The translations under genes and the position numbers were made by a program. Shown here one piece after another: positions 49,450 through 58,421 of a stretch of DNA of 64,000 nt. Each line of letters begins with the position of its first letter. Within the stretch, counting starts at the first letter, position 1. The stretch is from NCBI RefSeq assembly GCF_040719145.1, contig NZ_JBFDUZ010000001.1, positions 434,001-498,000 on the forward strand, written 5' to 3'. The notes beneath the pieces were generated by a model, which was not told where the DNA came from, did not search any database, and saw only the letters and a program-made list of their open reading frames with translations. Source of the DNA: Paenibacillus sp. JQZ6Y-1 (GTDB taxonomy: Bacteria > Bacillota > Bacilli > Paenibacillales > Paenibacillaceae).

Positions 49450-49763
49450 AACATCATTTTCGCACACCGCTCCAAGTCATCCGAATCACTGCACAACAGG
49501 ATGGAGAATTTACAGTGCCAAAGCCGGGAGTTGTTGGAGAATATAAATGTGTGATTGTGAGTGTCTCCAGCAGCAGTAAGACGGATGAAAAGCCTGTGAC
49601 TTGGACAATTACCAAGAAAGTTGGATTGCCGCTTAAAGCGGACGTGCAGCGCGGAGATGAAGTGTTGCTGCAAGGGGGGCGTTTTCTGGTGATCGACATT
49701 AACCCACATCGGTATTCATTACAAATAACGATGGTTGCAGAGGTGAAAGGACATGATTCATGA
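49446..49763 (+). CDS. minor head/stopper protein (YqbH/XkdH-like)
   Basis: The 105-residue protein begins at GTG overlapping the previous stop. It is a small beta-barrel type protein (FRTPLQVIRITAQQDGEFTV, then GDEVLLQGGRFLVIDINPHR). Its position between connector and gp10-like genes matches PBSX-type head completion proteins. Confidence 0.75.
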   Translation: MKHHFRTPLQVIRITAQQDGEFTVPKPGVVGEYKCVIVSVSSSSKTDEKPVTWTITKKVGLPLKADVQRGDEVLLQGGRFLVIDINPHRYSLQITMVAEVKGHDS

Positions 49764-50244
49764 CTTTGCTGGTCTATATCGACGAATCGACTATATCCGC
49801 CGCGAAGGGATGCAGCGTATTCTACACAATATCGTAGAAGCAATGGGGGAAGCATTGCTCAATCAAATCATTGATGAGATTGCGCGGCAGGATCTGATTG
49901 ACACTGGTGCAATGTGGAACAGTTTCAGTCATGGTGGAGATAACAACGTATGGACTTGGGATGTGGATCGTAATGCAGTTACGCTTGAGATCGGATCGAA
50001 CTTGCCTTATGCGCAGCTGCTCAATGACGGCTACACGATTACCAAGCAACACTTTGTTCCCGGATATTGGAATAGCGGCGGATCATTCGTATATGATCCC
50101 GGGTCCAAAACTGGTTTTATGGCGAAGCCACGGACGTTCATCGGTCGTCATTATTTTGATATTGCTGTGAATGATTTCCGGGGAGGTATGAATACATTTA
50201 TGTTGCACCGGTTGGAAGTTGAATTAGGGAGGATGCTTCGATGA
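49753..50244 (+). CDS. HK97 gp10-like tail-completion protein (XkdI-like)
   Basis: The 163-residue protein has an N-terminal helix and the gp10 pattern LIDTGAMWNSFSHGG, then GSNLPYAQLLNDGYTITKQH, typical of the tail-completion family. It overlaps both neighbours by a few bases. Confidence 0.82.
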   Translation: MIHDFAGLYRRIDYIRREGMQRILHNIVEAMGEALLNQIIDEIARQDLIDTGAMWNSFSHGGDNNVWTWDVDRNAVTLEIGSNLPYAQLLNDGYTITKQHFVPGYWNSGGSFVYDPGSKTGFMAKPRTFIGRHYFDIAVNDFRGGMNTFMLHRLEVELGRMLR

Positions 50245-50720
50245 TGGATGCTGCAATACGGGCCTGGGCGGAACTGATTCGCCGATTATATCCAGAGCTT
50301 CCGATCATCCGAGATCAGTCTACCTGGCAAACTGGTCAGTTTTCTCGGCCGAGCGTTTATATCGAAACAGATATTATTTCGGAACGGACACATACCCCGG
50401 GTGCTGTCCGAATCATTGAAGATGTCGGGTTGGTGTTTCACCATGATCAGCAGAAAGACGGTGCAAACAAAGGGGAACCTATTCCATTTGATCTGGAACC
50501 TTTAATTACAAGCCTGCGACAAAGCCGCTACTGTCTTGTATCTGCAAAGTATGCTGTACAGCTCATACTGGAACCCCCTTCGGTTCGCAATCACCGAGAT
50601 AAAACAGAATTGACGTGCCGGTATTCATATCTATTCCATGTACCGAAACTGAGTACAAATAGTAATGGGCAGCCGGTTGAGAAGATAAACGAATTTTATA
50701 TTGAAAGCGAGGGGTTCTGA
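50241..50720 (+). CDS. tail terminator-like protein (XkdJ/YqbJ position)
   Basis: The 159-residue protein has an alpha/beta pattern (AIRAWAELIRRLYPELPIIR, SVYIETDIISERTHTPGAVR). It sits immediately before the sheath module, where PBSX-like elements encode XkdJ. Assigned by position and general pattern. Confidence 0.7.
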   Translation: MMDAAIRAWAELIRRLYPELPIIRDQSTWQTGQFSRPSVYIETDIISERTHTPGAVRIIEDVGLVFHHDQQKDGANKGEPIPFDLEPLITSLRQSRYCLVSAKYAVQLILEPPSVRNHRDKTELTCRYSYLFHVPKLSTNSNGQPVEKINEFYIESEGF

Positions 50721-50721
50721 A

Positions 50722-50970
50722 TTGACGGACCAACGAACAAAAGAGGAATGGATTGAGAGTGCTGCTGCGCTCAAGGCTGAACGCTTTGAAGTGGCTGGTG
50801 CTCTTTTTGATTTGCCAAAGGATGCTTTGCTGAATAAAGCAGAAGTCAGTGTCCGGCTGGATGAGTACTTGGGTCTGAATGCTACACCTGCCCCAAAGGC
50901 TAAACCGAAAACGGCAGCAGCTGCACCAGCAGTTGAAGCGCCAAAGGAGGGAATTGTAAATGTCGATTGA
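50722..50970 (+). CDS. YqzN/YkzM-domain protein
   Basis: The 82-residue protein starts at TTG with GAGGGG 8 bases upstream. Its core WIESAAALKAERFEVAGALF, then DALLNKAEVSVRLDEYLG, fits the small YqzN/YkzM family encoded just before the sheath in PBSX-like elements. The C-terminus is Ala/Pro/Lys-rich. Confidence 0.75.
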   Translation: MTDQRTKEEWIESAAALKAERFEVAGALFDLPKDALLNKAEVSVRLDEYLGLNATPAPKAKPKTAAAAPAVEAPKEGIVNVD

Positions 50971-52312
50971 ACGTGTACGAGCAGGGGCATATGTAGACCT
51001 GCATGCTAAGGCGATTGCTCGGGTAATTGCGAGCAGCGGCCGTGTATTAATTCCATATCAGGCTGAGTGGGGACAACCGAATATGCCAGTAGATATGGCA
51101 GACACGCAGGAGCGTACATTGGAAACAGGCCTGCTGGTTCCAGTATTGGAATTGGCTGCAGAGAACGGGGCAACCCTGATCGGATACCGAGTGACCAATG
51201 GATCTGAGAAAAAATCAACCCTGGCTGTTGCAGATGGCTACACTTTTGAAGCGAAGTACCCGGGCCTGCGTGGGAATGATTTTGAAGTCAGTATTCGTAC
51301 CAGCCTAATCGATGAAAAGAAAAAGGAGATCTTGGTACGTGATAGCAAGTCCATCTACCCGAACGAATCCTATCTGGTGGCGGACAAGACCGAGGCAGTC
51401 AGCAAGCTCAAGCAGTCCAGCATGATCCGCTTTAAGAGCACTGGCGCTGCTGCTCTGACAGATGCAGAATATGCCAAGCTTGCTGGGGGTGTCACAGGTA
51501 CGGCCGTTATTCCAGCCGGACAGTGGACGCAAATTTTTAATGCTGTTTTCGGTTTGGACTTCGATGCAATGTATCTGCCATCAACAGAAGCACCGGTGCA
51601 AGCCGCCTGCAAACAATGGCTGCTGGATCGCCGCACCAAAGGCCGCAAGTTGGCTCACCTTATTATTGCTGGCGATAAGCTGACAGATGACGACATTGAG
51701 GCGCACAACGCCCGCAGCCGCACAATGAATGCTCGCTATGTGATTAACAACAGCATTGCTGGCACACACACGAATGGAACATACTATGATTCCGTTCAGT
51801 GGGCAGCATGGGTTGCCGGTCTGGTCGCAGGTACGCCAGCTAATAAATCATTCAGTGGTGTGAAAGTTCCAATGACATCTGCAGCAAAAGACTGGAGCCA
51901 ATCGGAAGTCCTAAAAGGATTGGCTGAAGGTACACTGATGGCAACTCGTGATGGGTATGATTACATTATTGAGCAGGCGATCAATACGCTGAGTACGTTG
52001 GGTGACGGGGAACGGGAAGACTTCGGAAAAATTCGGGTATCCATGACCATTGATCAGATCCTGAACGATATCAATTCGACAGCCAAAAAGTTCCGTGCCA
52101 CTTTGGATAATGATAAAGATGGCCGCGGCACTTTCATTGGTGCAGTGAAGGAGTATTTGGCGATCCGTGCCAACCAGAAGGCTATTGATGCTACCTATAG
52201 TTTTGAAGAAAGTGATACGATGACCAGTGCCTTTGATTACAGCTACTACAAGCTCAAAGCAAAGCCGCTTGATTCTATCGAAGCATTTTATGTGGATTGG
52301 GAGGTGGCGTAA
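50960..52312 (+). CDS. contractile tail sheath protein (XkdK-like)
   Basis: The 450-residue sheath subunit has typical segments YVDLHAKAIARVIASSGRVL at the N-terminus, LRGNDFEVSIRTSL, and the C-terminal domain with KIRVSMTIDQILNDINSTA, then FIGAVKEYLAIRANQKAI. Its presence shows a contractile tail. It overlaps the YqzN-like gene by 11 bases. Confidence 0.92.
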   Translation: MSIERVRAGAYVDLHAKAIARVIASSGRVLIPYQAEWGQPNMPVDMADTQERTLETGLLVPVLELAAENGATLIGYRVTNGSEKKSTLAVADGYTFEAKYPGLRGNDFEVSIRTSLIDEKKKEILVRDSKSIYPNESYLVADKTEAVSKLKQSSMIRFKSTGAAALTDAEYAKLAGGVTGTAVIPAGQWTQIFNAVFGLDFDAMYLPSTEAPVQAACKQWLLDRRTKGRKLAHLIIAGDKLTDDDIEAHNARSRTMNARYVINNSIAGTHTNGTYYDSVQWAAWVAGLVAGTPANKSFSGVKVPMTSAAKDWSQSEVLKGLAEGTLMATRDGYDYIIEQAINTLSTLGDGEREDFGKIRVSMTIDQILNDINSTAKKFRATLDNDKDGRGTFIGAVKEYLAIRANQKAIDATYSFEESDTMTSAFDYSYYKLKAKPLDSIEAFYVDWEVA

Positions 52313-52315
52313 CGA

Positions 52316-52759
52316 ATGGAACGCGAACTTATTGGCCGTAACCTGGATGTACAAGATGATAATGGAGATCGTATTCAGACGATTAAAGAACTGGAAGCTA
52401 TCCTTAAACCGGAGAATCTGGATATTGTTCGTGCTGGTCGTATGTCCAAAACCAAACAGCTTACTGGCTATGAAATTACAGTAAAGTTGGTAATGTCCAA
52501 ACTGGAATCCCGCCTGCGGTACCGCCTGCTTGAATCTTTCAAATCCGGTAAAACGATGTTTCTGGAGCGCATTACCGGTACTCTGGAAGATAAAATTACT
52601 GGCAACCGGGAACGGGTCATGCTGACTGGTATTCATATTCATGGTGATATGGATCTGATCGTTGCAAAGATCGATGATAACAACGGTATTGATATTACGT
52701 TGGAAGGTACAGCAACTGATTTTGATTTCATCGATCAATTCCCAGATTACATGGCATAG
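52316..52759 (+). CDS. tail tube protein (XkdM-like)
   Basis: The 147-residue tube protein (MSKTKQLTGYEITVKLVMSK, then IHIHGDMDLIVAKIDDN) follows the sheath by 3 bases, as in all PBSX-like elements. Confidence 0.88.
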   Translation: MERELIGRNLDVQDDNGDRIQTIKELEAILKPENLDIVRAGRMSKTKQLTGYEITVKLVMSKLESRLRYRLLESFKSGKTMFLERITGTLEDKITGNRERVMLTGIHIHGDMDLIVAKIDDNNGIDITLEGTATDFDFIDQFPDYMA

Positions 52760-52783
52760 GAGAGCGCATTGTGCTCTCTTTTT
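52759..52783 (+). terminator. terminator-like hairpin between tube and chaperone
   Basis: GAGAGC / GCTCTC with extra G-U/C-G pairs and a short loop is followed by TTTTT. It could lower expression of the distal tail genes relative to sheath and tube. Confidence 0.65.
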
Positions 52784-52815
52784 ACATTGAAAATTAATTT
52801 ATGGAGGCAATTATT

Positions 52816-53196
52816 ATGAGTGAAAAATTACAAAAATACCTAGCGGCTGGTACAGCTGCTGCAAAGCCGGAACAAATCGAAGTGACAGTCAATGATGATA
52901 AGTGGTCTGTTCGTCGTTTGACTACAATGGATATCCGTCGTGCCTATGAAGTTTCTGTTAACGATGATGGCTCACCGACAGAAACATTTAATGAGATCGA
53001 TGCCATGATCGTTAAGGCAACGGAACATGATTTCGAATGGAATAATACGGAGCTGCTGAAAGCATACAGTTGCACGAACAAAAATGAGCTGCCACCGCGC
53101 TTGTTCAGTGACCCGGATCACTATTCTATCCTGAGCAAAGCAGTGCGCAATTTCCAAGAAACTAAGGATGAACTGATGGCTGAAGCAAAAAACTGA
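52816..53196 (+). CDS. tail assembly chaperone, short form (XkdN-like)
   Basis: The 126-residue protein (YLAAGTAAAKPEQIEVTVND, then RRLTTMDIRRAYEVSVNDDG) is the short product of the tail chaperone gene, which guides tape-measure folding. The ATG at 52816 has GGAGG 8 bases upstream. Its last codons contain the heptamer A AAA AAC just before the stop, allowing a longer frameshift product. Confidence 0.88.
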   Translation: MSEKLQKYLAAGTAAAKPEQIEVTVNDDKWSVRRLTTMDIRRAYEVSVNDDGSPTETFNEIDAMIVKATEHDFEWNNTELLKAYSCTNKNELPPRLFSDPDHYSILSKAVRNFQETKDELMAEAKN

Positions 53197-53363
53197 TCAA
53201 GCGAGACGAAGAAGCAAGCTGGGTAGCCCATTTTTGGATAAACCAAAAGAAGCTACCGACTGAAATATTGCCATATGAGGTGAATACTGAGCGGCAGTAT
53301 TACTTCTGTCTTGCAGCATCAATGATTGCTGAAGAAGAACGAGAACGCGCAGCGCGCAGGTAA
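52816..53363 (+). CDS. tail assembly chaperone, -1 frameshift long form
   Basis: A -1 slip on A AAA AAC (53187-53193) in front of TGA would add 56 codons: LIKRDEEASWVAHFWINQKK, then LPTEILPYEVNTERQYYFCL and AASMIAEEERERAARR. The stop is at 53361-53363. The extension has no start codon or ribosome site of its own, and its composition is protein-like. This parallels lambda G/GT and P2 E/E'. The product would be 182 residues. Confidence 0.78.
53187..53193 (+). other. slippery heptamer A AAA AAC
   Basis: A canonical X XXY YYZ -1 frameshift site in the zero-frame phase (GCA AAA AAC TGA), immediately before the stop codon of the chaperone short form. Confidence 0.8.
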
Positions 53364-53379
53364 AGGCAGGTGAACAATA

Positions 53380-56300
53380 ATCGCAACCACAACCACCGTC
53401 ACGGTCCCGTTTGAGGCCCGTGACTTTATTTCATCAACGTTAATCCGGATGAATATGCTGCTTCGCCGAGCAAATGATGAGGTCACGCAGTTCCGCAGGA
53501 ACGCCGATTCTATGGGAGCAGACTTTTCAACATCATTCCGCCGGGCAAATGAATCCATTCGTGAAATGAGTGATCGTGTAAGTTCAGCACGTGATGAAGT
53601 GACTCGGCTGAGTCGTACAGAAGTAGGAGACATTTTCAGCCGAGCGCGGCGCGGTGCAGATGATTTACGTTCATCTGCTGGACGCGCTGACTCTGAACTG
53701 CGGAATTTAAGCGACGCGGATGTAACAATAAGGGCACATGATCGGATCAGTCCAGTAGTGGATGGAATTACTGACCGGATCGGAGCACTAGCTGCAGCAG
53801 CTGGTGCTTTAGTGATTGGCGGTAGCATCAAAGACACTATGTTTGACGGTACGCAAGAGTATTTCACTGAGGCTGCTCGTAGTGCTGCCTTTCTTACACC
53901 AGCACAACGATCTTCGGCATTAAAGCAAAATGACCAGTTGTATGTTCAACAAATTATTCATTCTCGATCAGAGGGGGCTGGTAGAATAGCTGATGCTGCA
54001 CCACTTGTGCAAGATAAATCTCAAATGGGTGATTTCGTATCCGCTTCAGCAAAAATACAGTACATCCGACCAGACAGTGGTGCAGAAGAAATCAACCGAG
54101 CATTATCACAGTCTGCTGACAGTTTTAAAGAGTCTTATAGCCAAGTAGCTGACAGTATGATGTATGCATATAAAGAGGTGGGTGACCGGCAGCAAGATTT
54201 ATTCGATACGTTTTGGGAGTACAGCGGGTACTTTAAAAACATGGATGTTGACTCGAGTCAAATGTCAAACTTTTTGACTGAAACAGTCAGGGGCGGGGCA
54301 TTTAACTTTGATAAACCAGGGGATTTTTTTAAAGAAACCTTTGGAGTTAAAGCTTTGAATACGGGAGACATGCAAAAGTATTTTGAATTGCGTGGTGCAG
54401 GAAAAAGTGAAGCTGCTCGGCAAGCAGAAGCATTTACTAATGATATTAACTCTGGGGATAAGCAACGTATGCACGGTGCAGTCACTGCATTGGTTGCTGA
54501 CCTTGCCAGTCAAACTCAGAACGAATTGAAGCAATCACTTACTACCATGGGATCGGCAACGGCAGAGGACAATGGTAAAGCTATTCTTTCAACATATGGT
54601 ACAGCATTTGAAGCAGCACCTAATATGAAAGGTACAACAAATTCATTGGTTCAACGGCAACAAGCGGCTGATCCAATGTTGGAATTGAAACAAGCCCGTG
54701 CAGAAATTAGCTTAACCTTGCAAGACATGGGTTTGAATATCAGTCAAGGTATGTTGCCAGTATTCCAAGAATTCAATAAGGCTCTTACAGATAACAAAGG
54801 CGAGATCGAAGCATTTATAGGTGCAGTCACAGCCGGCATTTCCAAGATTGGTACGTTCTATACTAATCACTTTAAAACAATCACAACAGCGTTACTCGCT
54901 TTAGGAGCTGTCGTTGGAACAGTTAAAGTTGCTAAGTTTGCTGGCGGTATGATCGGCGATGTAAAAGGCGGTTATGGGAAAGTAAAAGGCTGGTTTGGAG
55001 GAAGAACAAACCAAGGACCAGGAAACTATTCACCTATTGATGAAGCTGCTGGTGGACGACGATTCAATGTGCGTCGCTGGAATAGAAACGGCAGTGGTGA
55101 TGCGGTTGGAGCGCACCGAGTAACTACCATGATCGTACATGCTGGAACAGTTATTGTTAATGGTAGCAATCGCCGTGGGAAAAAAAGCAAGAAAAAGAAT
55201 GGAAGCAAATCGAACAATCACAATAATAATCACAACAACAACAATAACAATCGCAACGGTCGGAATCCTGATGGCTCCATTAATGCTCGGCGAGGTAATC
55301 AGAATAATGGTAATCCTCCAGATACAGATTCGCCGTCACGCCGAAACGGCCGAGTCACTTACCGAAACGGTCGAATATTCCCGAATACACCAACGCCACC
55401 GCCAGAACCGCCGGTACCACCACGGAATGGATTATTAAGAAAACTAGGCAAAGGCGCCAAATACCTTAAACCTGCAGCAAAGGCAGCAGGTATTGTCGGT
55501 ACAGTGGCAACCGTTGGAATGGGTGCTTACGATCTGTACCAAGCTTCCAAAGAAGGCGGCTTGAAAGAAGGGTTGTCCACCAAAGGTGGTAGTATGGTAG
55601 GTTCCATTGCAGGCGGAGTGGTCGGTGGAGCTGTAGGTTCTTTGATTGGTCCAGTTGGTACTGCTCTTGGGGCAGCAGCAGGGAGTTGGATTGGTGAAAA
55701 GCTTGGCACAATGGCTGATGAAAGTGGGCTAACTCGAAAAGCAGTAGATGCTGTTTCTTCCGTTGTAGATAAAACCACTTCTTGGTTCAAATCTACGGGA
55801 AGTGCTATTGGAGATTTCTTCACTGGTAAAGATAACAAGCCTGCTGAGTATGTAAGTACAGGCGTAGCTTCTGTAACTTTTGGAACCATGACACCTGAAC
55901 GACAAAAGCAAGTGAAAGAAGCTATGACTGGATTTGCTAAAGATGTAGGTGAAAAAGGTTTAGTCAATGCTGTTAAAGATAGCCTTGATGGTCCAGTCGG
56001 ACAAAAAGTTGTTAGTTTAAAAAACAAGGTTGTCGGTATTTTTAAAGGTTCTGGAGCAGACAAAGCCAAAAAAGATATTGCAGATGTTGGTGTTTCTTCA
56101 GACAAGACAAAGAAGCAAGCACAAGATATGGGCATTACTGCTACCAAAAGCACTAAGGATATTGCCAATGGTGCTAGTAAAGCTAGCACCAGTTTGAAAA
56201 ATATAGGCGGATCTGCTCGGCAAGCTGCCGCCGAAACGCGATCACATTTAGAGCAATTAAGTAATATTTCAAGCAAAGCTACCAGTTGGGGAAGCAACCT

Positions 56301-56763
56301 CATTGATATGATGGTAGGCGGTATCCGTAGTAAATTCCCAGCATTGAGCAATGTGGTATCCAACGCAGCTGGTATTATCGGTAATTTCTTAGGGTTCCAC
56401 TCACCTACAAAAGAGGGACCTGCTTCAGATTCTGATAAATGGGCACCCAATTTCGTGAATATGTTCGCTGACGGATTGAAGCCAGATCGTATTCGCCAGA
56501 AGGTGAATAGCTTGGCTGGGGAATTGCAGCCGCCATCATCTACAGGAACAATCACAATGGCAAAATCACTCGGTTCAGCACCTGCAACTAGAAGCGCAGC
56601 GGGAGTCACCATTGAAAACATTACGATTGATATGGGACCGTTGGCACAAGGGATTACGGATTTTGCACAGTTTTCTCAGATGCTGAAAAGTCCAGAAGGA
56701 CGCGCTTTGATTCGCAATGTAGTAGGGCAAGAATTGCTGCATGCGCTGGAGAGTGGAGGATAA
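53380..56763 (+). CDS. tape measure protein
   Basis: The longest gene of the tail module fixes tail length. The protein has N-terminal coiled coils (EVTQFRRNADSMGADFSTSF), hydrophobic segments (TALLALGAVVGTVKVAKFAG and AAGIVGTVATVGMGAYDLY) and a Gly-zipper-like stretch (GSIAGGVVGGAVGSLIGPVG). An Asn-rich low-complexity linker lies around residue 600. The frame is open upstream of the ATG at 53449, and family-like sequence (ATTTTVTVPFEARDFISS) begins at an ATC at 53380 with AGGTGA 6 bases before it, suggesting a non-AUG start. Length is 1127 residues from there or 1105 from the ATG. Confidence 0.85.
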   Translation: MATTTTVTVPFEARDFISSTLIRMNMLLRRANDEVTQFRRNADSMGADFSTSFRRANESIREMSDRVSSARDEVTRLSRTEVGDIFSRARRGADDLRSSAGRADSELRNLSDADVTIRAHDRISPVVDGITDRIGALAAAAGALVIGGSIKDTMFDGTQEYFTEAARSAAFLTPAQRSSALKQNDQLYVQQIIHSRSEGAGRIADAAPLVQDKSQMGDFVSASAKIQYIRPDSGAEEINRALSQSADSFKESYSQVADSMMYAYKEVGDRQQDLFDTFWEYSGYFKNMDVDSSQMSNFLTETVRGGAFNFDKPGDFFKETFGVKALNTGDMQKYFELRGAGKSEAARQAEAFTNDINSGDKQRMHGAVTALVADLASQTQNELKQSLTTMGSATAEDNGKAILSTYGTAFEAAPNMKGTTNSLVQRQQAADPMLELKQARAEISLTLQDMGLNISQGMLPVFQEFNKALTDNKGEIEAFIGAVTAGISKIGTFYTNHFKTITTALLALGAVVGTVKVAKFAGGMIGDVKGGYGKVKGWFGGRTNQGPGNYSPIDEAAGGRRFNVRRWNRNGSGDAVGAHRVTTMIVHAGTVIVNGSNRRGKKSKKKNGSKSNNHNNNHNNNNNNRNGRNPDGSINARRGNQNNGNPPDTDSPSRRNGRVTYRNGRIFPNTPTPPPEPPVPPRNGLLRKLGKGAKYLKPAAKAAGIVGTVATVGMGAYDLYQASKEGGLKEGLSTKGGSMVGSIAGGVVGGAVGSLIGPVGTALGAAAGSWIGEKLGTMADESGLTRKAVDAVSSVVDKTTSWFKSTGSAIGDFFTGKDNKPAEYVSTGVASVTFGTMTPERQKQVKEAMTGFAKDVGEKGLVNAVKDSLDGPVGQKVVSLKNKVVGIFKGSGADKAKKDIADVGVSSDKTKKQAQDMGITATKSTKDIANGASKASTSLKNIGGSARQAAAETRSHLEQLSNISSKATSWGSNLIDMMVGGIRSKFPALSNVVSNAAGIIGNFLGFHSPTKEGPASDSDKWAPNFVNMFADGLKPDRIRQKVNSLAGELQPPSSTGTITMAKSLGSAPATRSAAGVTIENITIDMGPLAQGITDFAQFSQMLKSPEGRALIRNVVGQELLHALESGG

Positions 56764-56766
56764 GCC

Positions 56767-57423
56767 ATGATAACAATGATACGAGACAAGAACCGCTTTA
56801 CATTCCCGATCACACCAACAGAGTTTAAATATACGATCGCTAATGAAGTGGATACTTTTACAGTCATGAGTGGAGATGAACGATCCGGTGCTACCATTAA
56901 GAAACTGAAACAAGTCACGTTCTCAGCCATTTTCCCGCGCGGCTGGCAAGATATTTGGGAAACAGGGAAAGAGACGGTAAAGTACAAATCGCCTGAACAA
57001 GCAATCAAGCTACTGGAGCAATGGATCAAAAAGCCGGTATACGTCAATTTTGATTCTTTGTGGAGTAAAACATTGAAGCTGTTGACAATGGACGTTACCT
57101 ATAAGGACGGTCAAAACAATGCCTACATTGATTTTACGTTGGTAGAATATTTCCCAGTCAAAGTGGTTTCTTATTCAAATACCAAACAATTGCTAAAGCC
57201 TGGAGTGGTTATCACCAAATCAGCCAAGAGCCGACCAAACGCTTCAGGTAAATCCAGCAAAAAAAATAACAAAAAATCTTCTTCAAAAAAGAAAAAGAGT
57301 AAGACTAAAGCCAAATCTGATAAAAAGAAAGATTCTAAAAGCAAAAATGATAATGCAAAAGGTTCATTCGATTATATTGCTCAAAAAAATAAGGTATCCT
57401 CAACGATCAGTAGTAAAAAATAA
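56767..57423 (+). CDS. XkdP-like tail protein with Lys/Ser-rich tail
   Basis: The 218-residue protein has an N-terminal domain shared with XkdP-type baseplate/tail proteins (FTFPITPTEFKYTIANEVDT, then RGWQDIWETGKETVKYKSPE). PBSX-type members often carry a C-terminal LysM domain; this protein instead ends with about 60 Lys/Ser/Asn-rich, probably disordered residues. Confidence 0.75.
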   Translation: MITMIRDKNRFTFPITPTEFKYTIANEVDTFTVMSGDERSGATIKKLKQVTFSAIFPRGWQDIWETGKETVKYKSPEQAIKLLEQWIKKPVYVNFDSLWSKTLKLLTMDVTYKDGQNNAYIDFTLVEYFPVKVVSYSNTKQLLKPGVVITKSAKSRPNASGKSSKKNNKKSSSKKKKSKTKAKSDKKKDSKSKNDNAKGSFDYIAQKNKVSSTISSKK

Positions 57424-57434
57424 GGAGGGGGCGT

Positions 57435-58421
57435 ATGGCAGATTTCGCAGTCGTTTATGGTAAGCATAGTGCCCGGCATGTATTAAGTGATGCAATCACG
57501 GATCTTTCTTGGTCATCCAGTCGGGATGAAATCACCCGTAGTATGACGGTTCGGCTGCGAAGTGTGCCGACCTTAAAGATAGCCGGAATGCTGATGTGCT
57601 TTGCTAAGCGGACCAATGTAGGCGTTACACACCATAAAAATCAATTCTGGCATGGTCCCGTTATCAAATACAATGTGGATGACAAAACTGACGAATGCGA
57701 ATTGGAAGTTAGGGAAATCAGTTGGTACCTGACCAAAAATAAAGGAACACGGCCATATCTGAAGGGAGAAGCTGGTGCGGAACTGCAACGATATATCAAA
57801 TCCACAGGAATTGATTTCCGTTGCCCTGCATTTGGTTTTAAGCTGGATGAACGTTACAGTACTATGTCGTATTCAGAAGTGATTTTGGACGTGCTGCAAA
57901 AGGCATATGAGCGCTCTGGCTATAAATTCTATTTAGATGTTGTTCGGACGGACACCGGATTTTATCTGCAAGTTGTTCGAGAAGGAAAAAACACGACTGT
58001 ACCTATTTTTGTTCCTGATCAAATGGAAAGCAGCAGTCGCGGCTTTTCTATGGAAGAAACCTATACCGTCGTCACTGCTGAAAAATGGAAAGATGATAAG
58101 TTGGTTTCCTCTGTGACAAGGACAAATAAAGAAGCAGTGAAGACGCTGGGGCGCATGCAAGAAATTATCGAAGTAGAGGAAGATGAAAAGCCGGAAACGA
58201 TTGCCGCAGAACGGCTTAAAGCATTGTCAGCGCCAGTACAGACACGAAGCATCACAGTTCGGCATAATGACCATAAGCTGAGCCAATTGCGTGCTGGGTG
58301 GATTGTTATCACCCGGGAGACAGGGCACTATTCCAAATGGATCGTATCCAGTGAACAGACCAGCTATAAAAACGGTCAGTACATTGTGCAATTGGAATTG
58401 GAGCGGAGGGAAGTGAAATGA
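57435..58421 (+). CDS. baseplate hub protein (XkdQ-like)
   Basis: The 328-residue protein resembles XkdQ/late-control D proteins that form the hub: ADFAVVYGKHSARHVLSDAI at the N-terminus, then SYSEVILDVLQKAYERSGYK and the C-terminal RSITVRHNDHKLSQLRAGWI. GGAGGGGG precedes the ATG. Confidence 0.82.
   Translation: MADFAVVYGKHSARHVLSDAITDLSWSSSRDEITRSMTVRLRSVPTLKIAGMLMCFAKRTNVGVTHHKNQFWHGPVIKYNVDDKTDECELEVREISWYLTKNKGTRPYLKGEAGAELQRYIKSTGIDFRCPAFGFKLDERYSTMSYSEVILDVLQKAYERSGYKFYLDVVRTDTGFYLQVVREGKNTTVPIFVPDQMESSSRGFSMEETYTVVTAEKWKDDKLVSSVTRTNKEAVKTLGRMQEIIEVEEDEKPETIAAERLKALSAPVQTRSITVRHNDHKLSQLRAGWIVITRETGHYSKWIVSSEQTSYKNGQYIVQLELERREVK

Noticed and set aside
55200..55262. AAC/AAT-rich repeats in the tape measure gene considered as a repeat array or CRISPR-like feature
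   Set aside because: They encode an in-frame Asn/His-rich linker. Units are degenerate triplets without spacers.
55527..56621. Long antisense frame (364 codons) inside the tape measure gene
   Set aside because: It mirrors the codon bias of the sense gene, has no ribosome site, and its composition (Pro/Ser/Thr-rich) is typical of antisense shadows.
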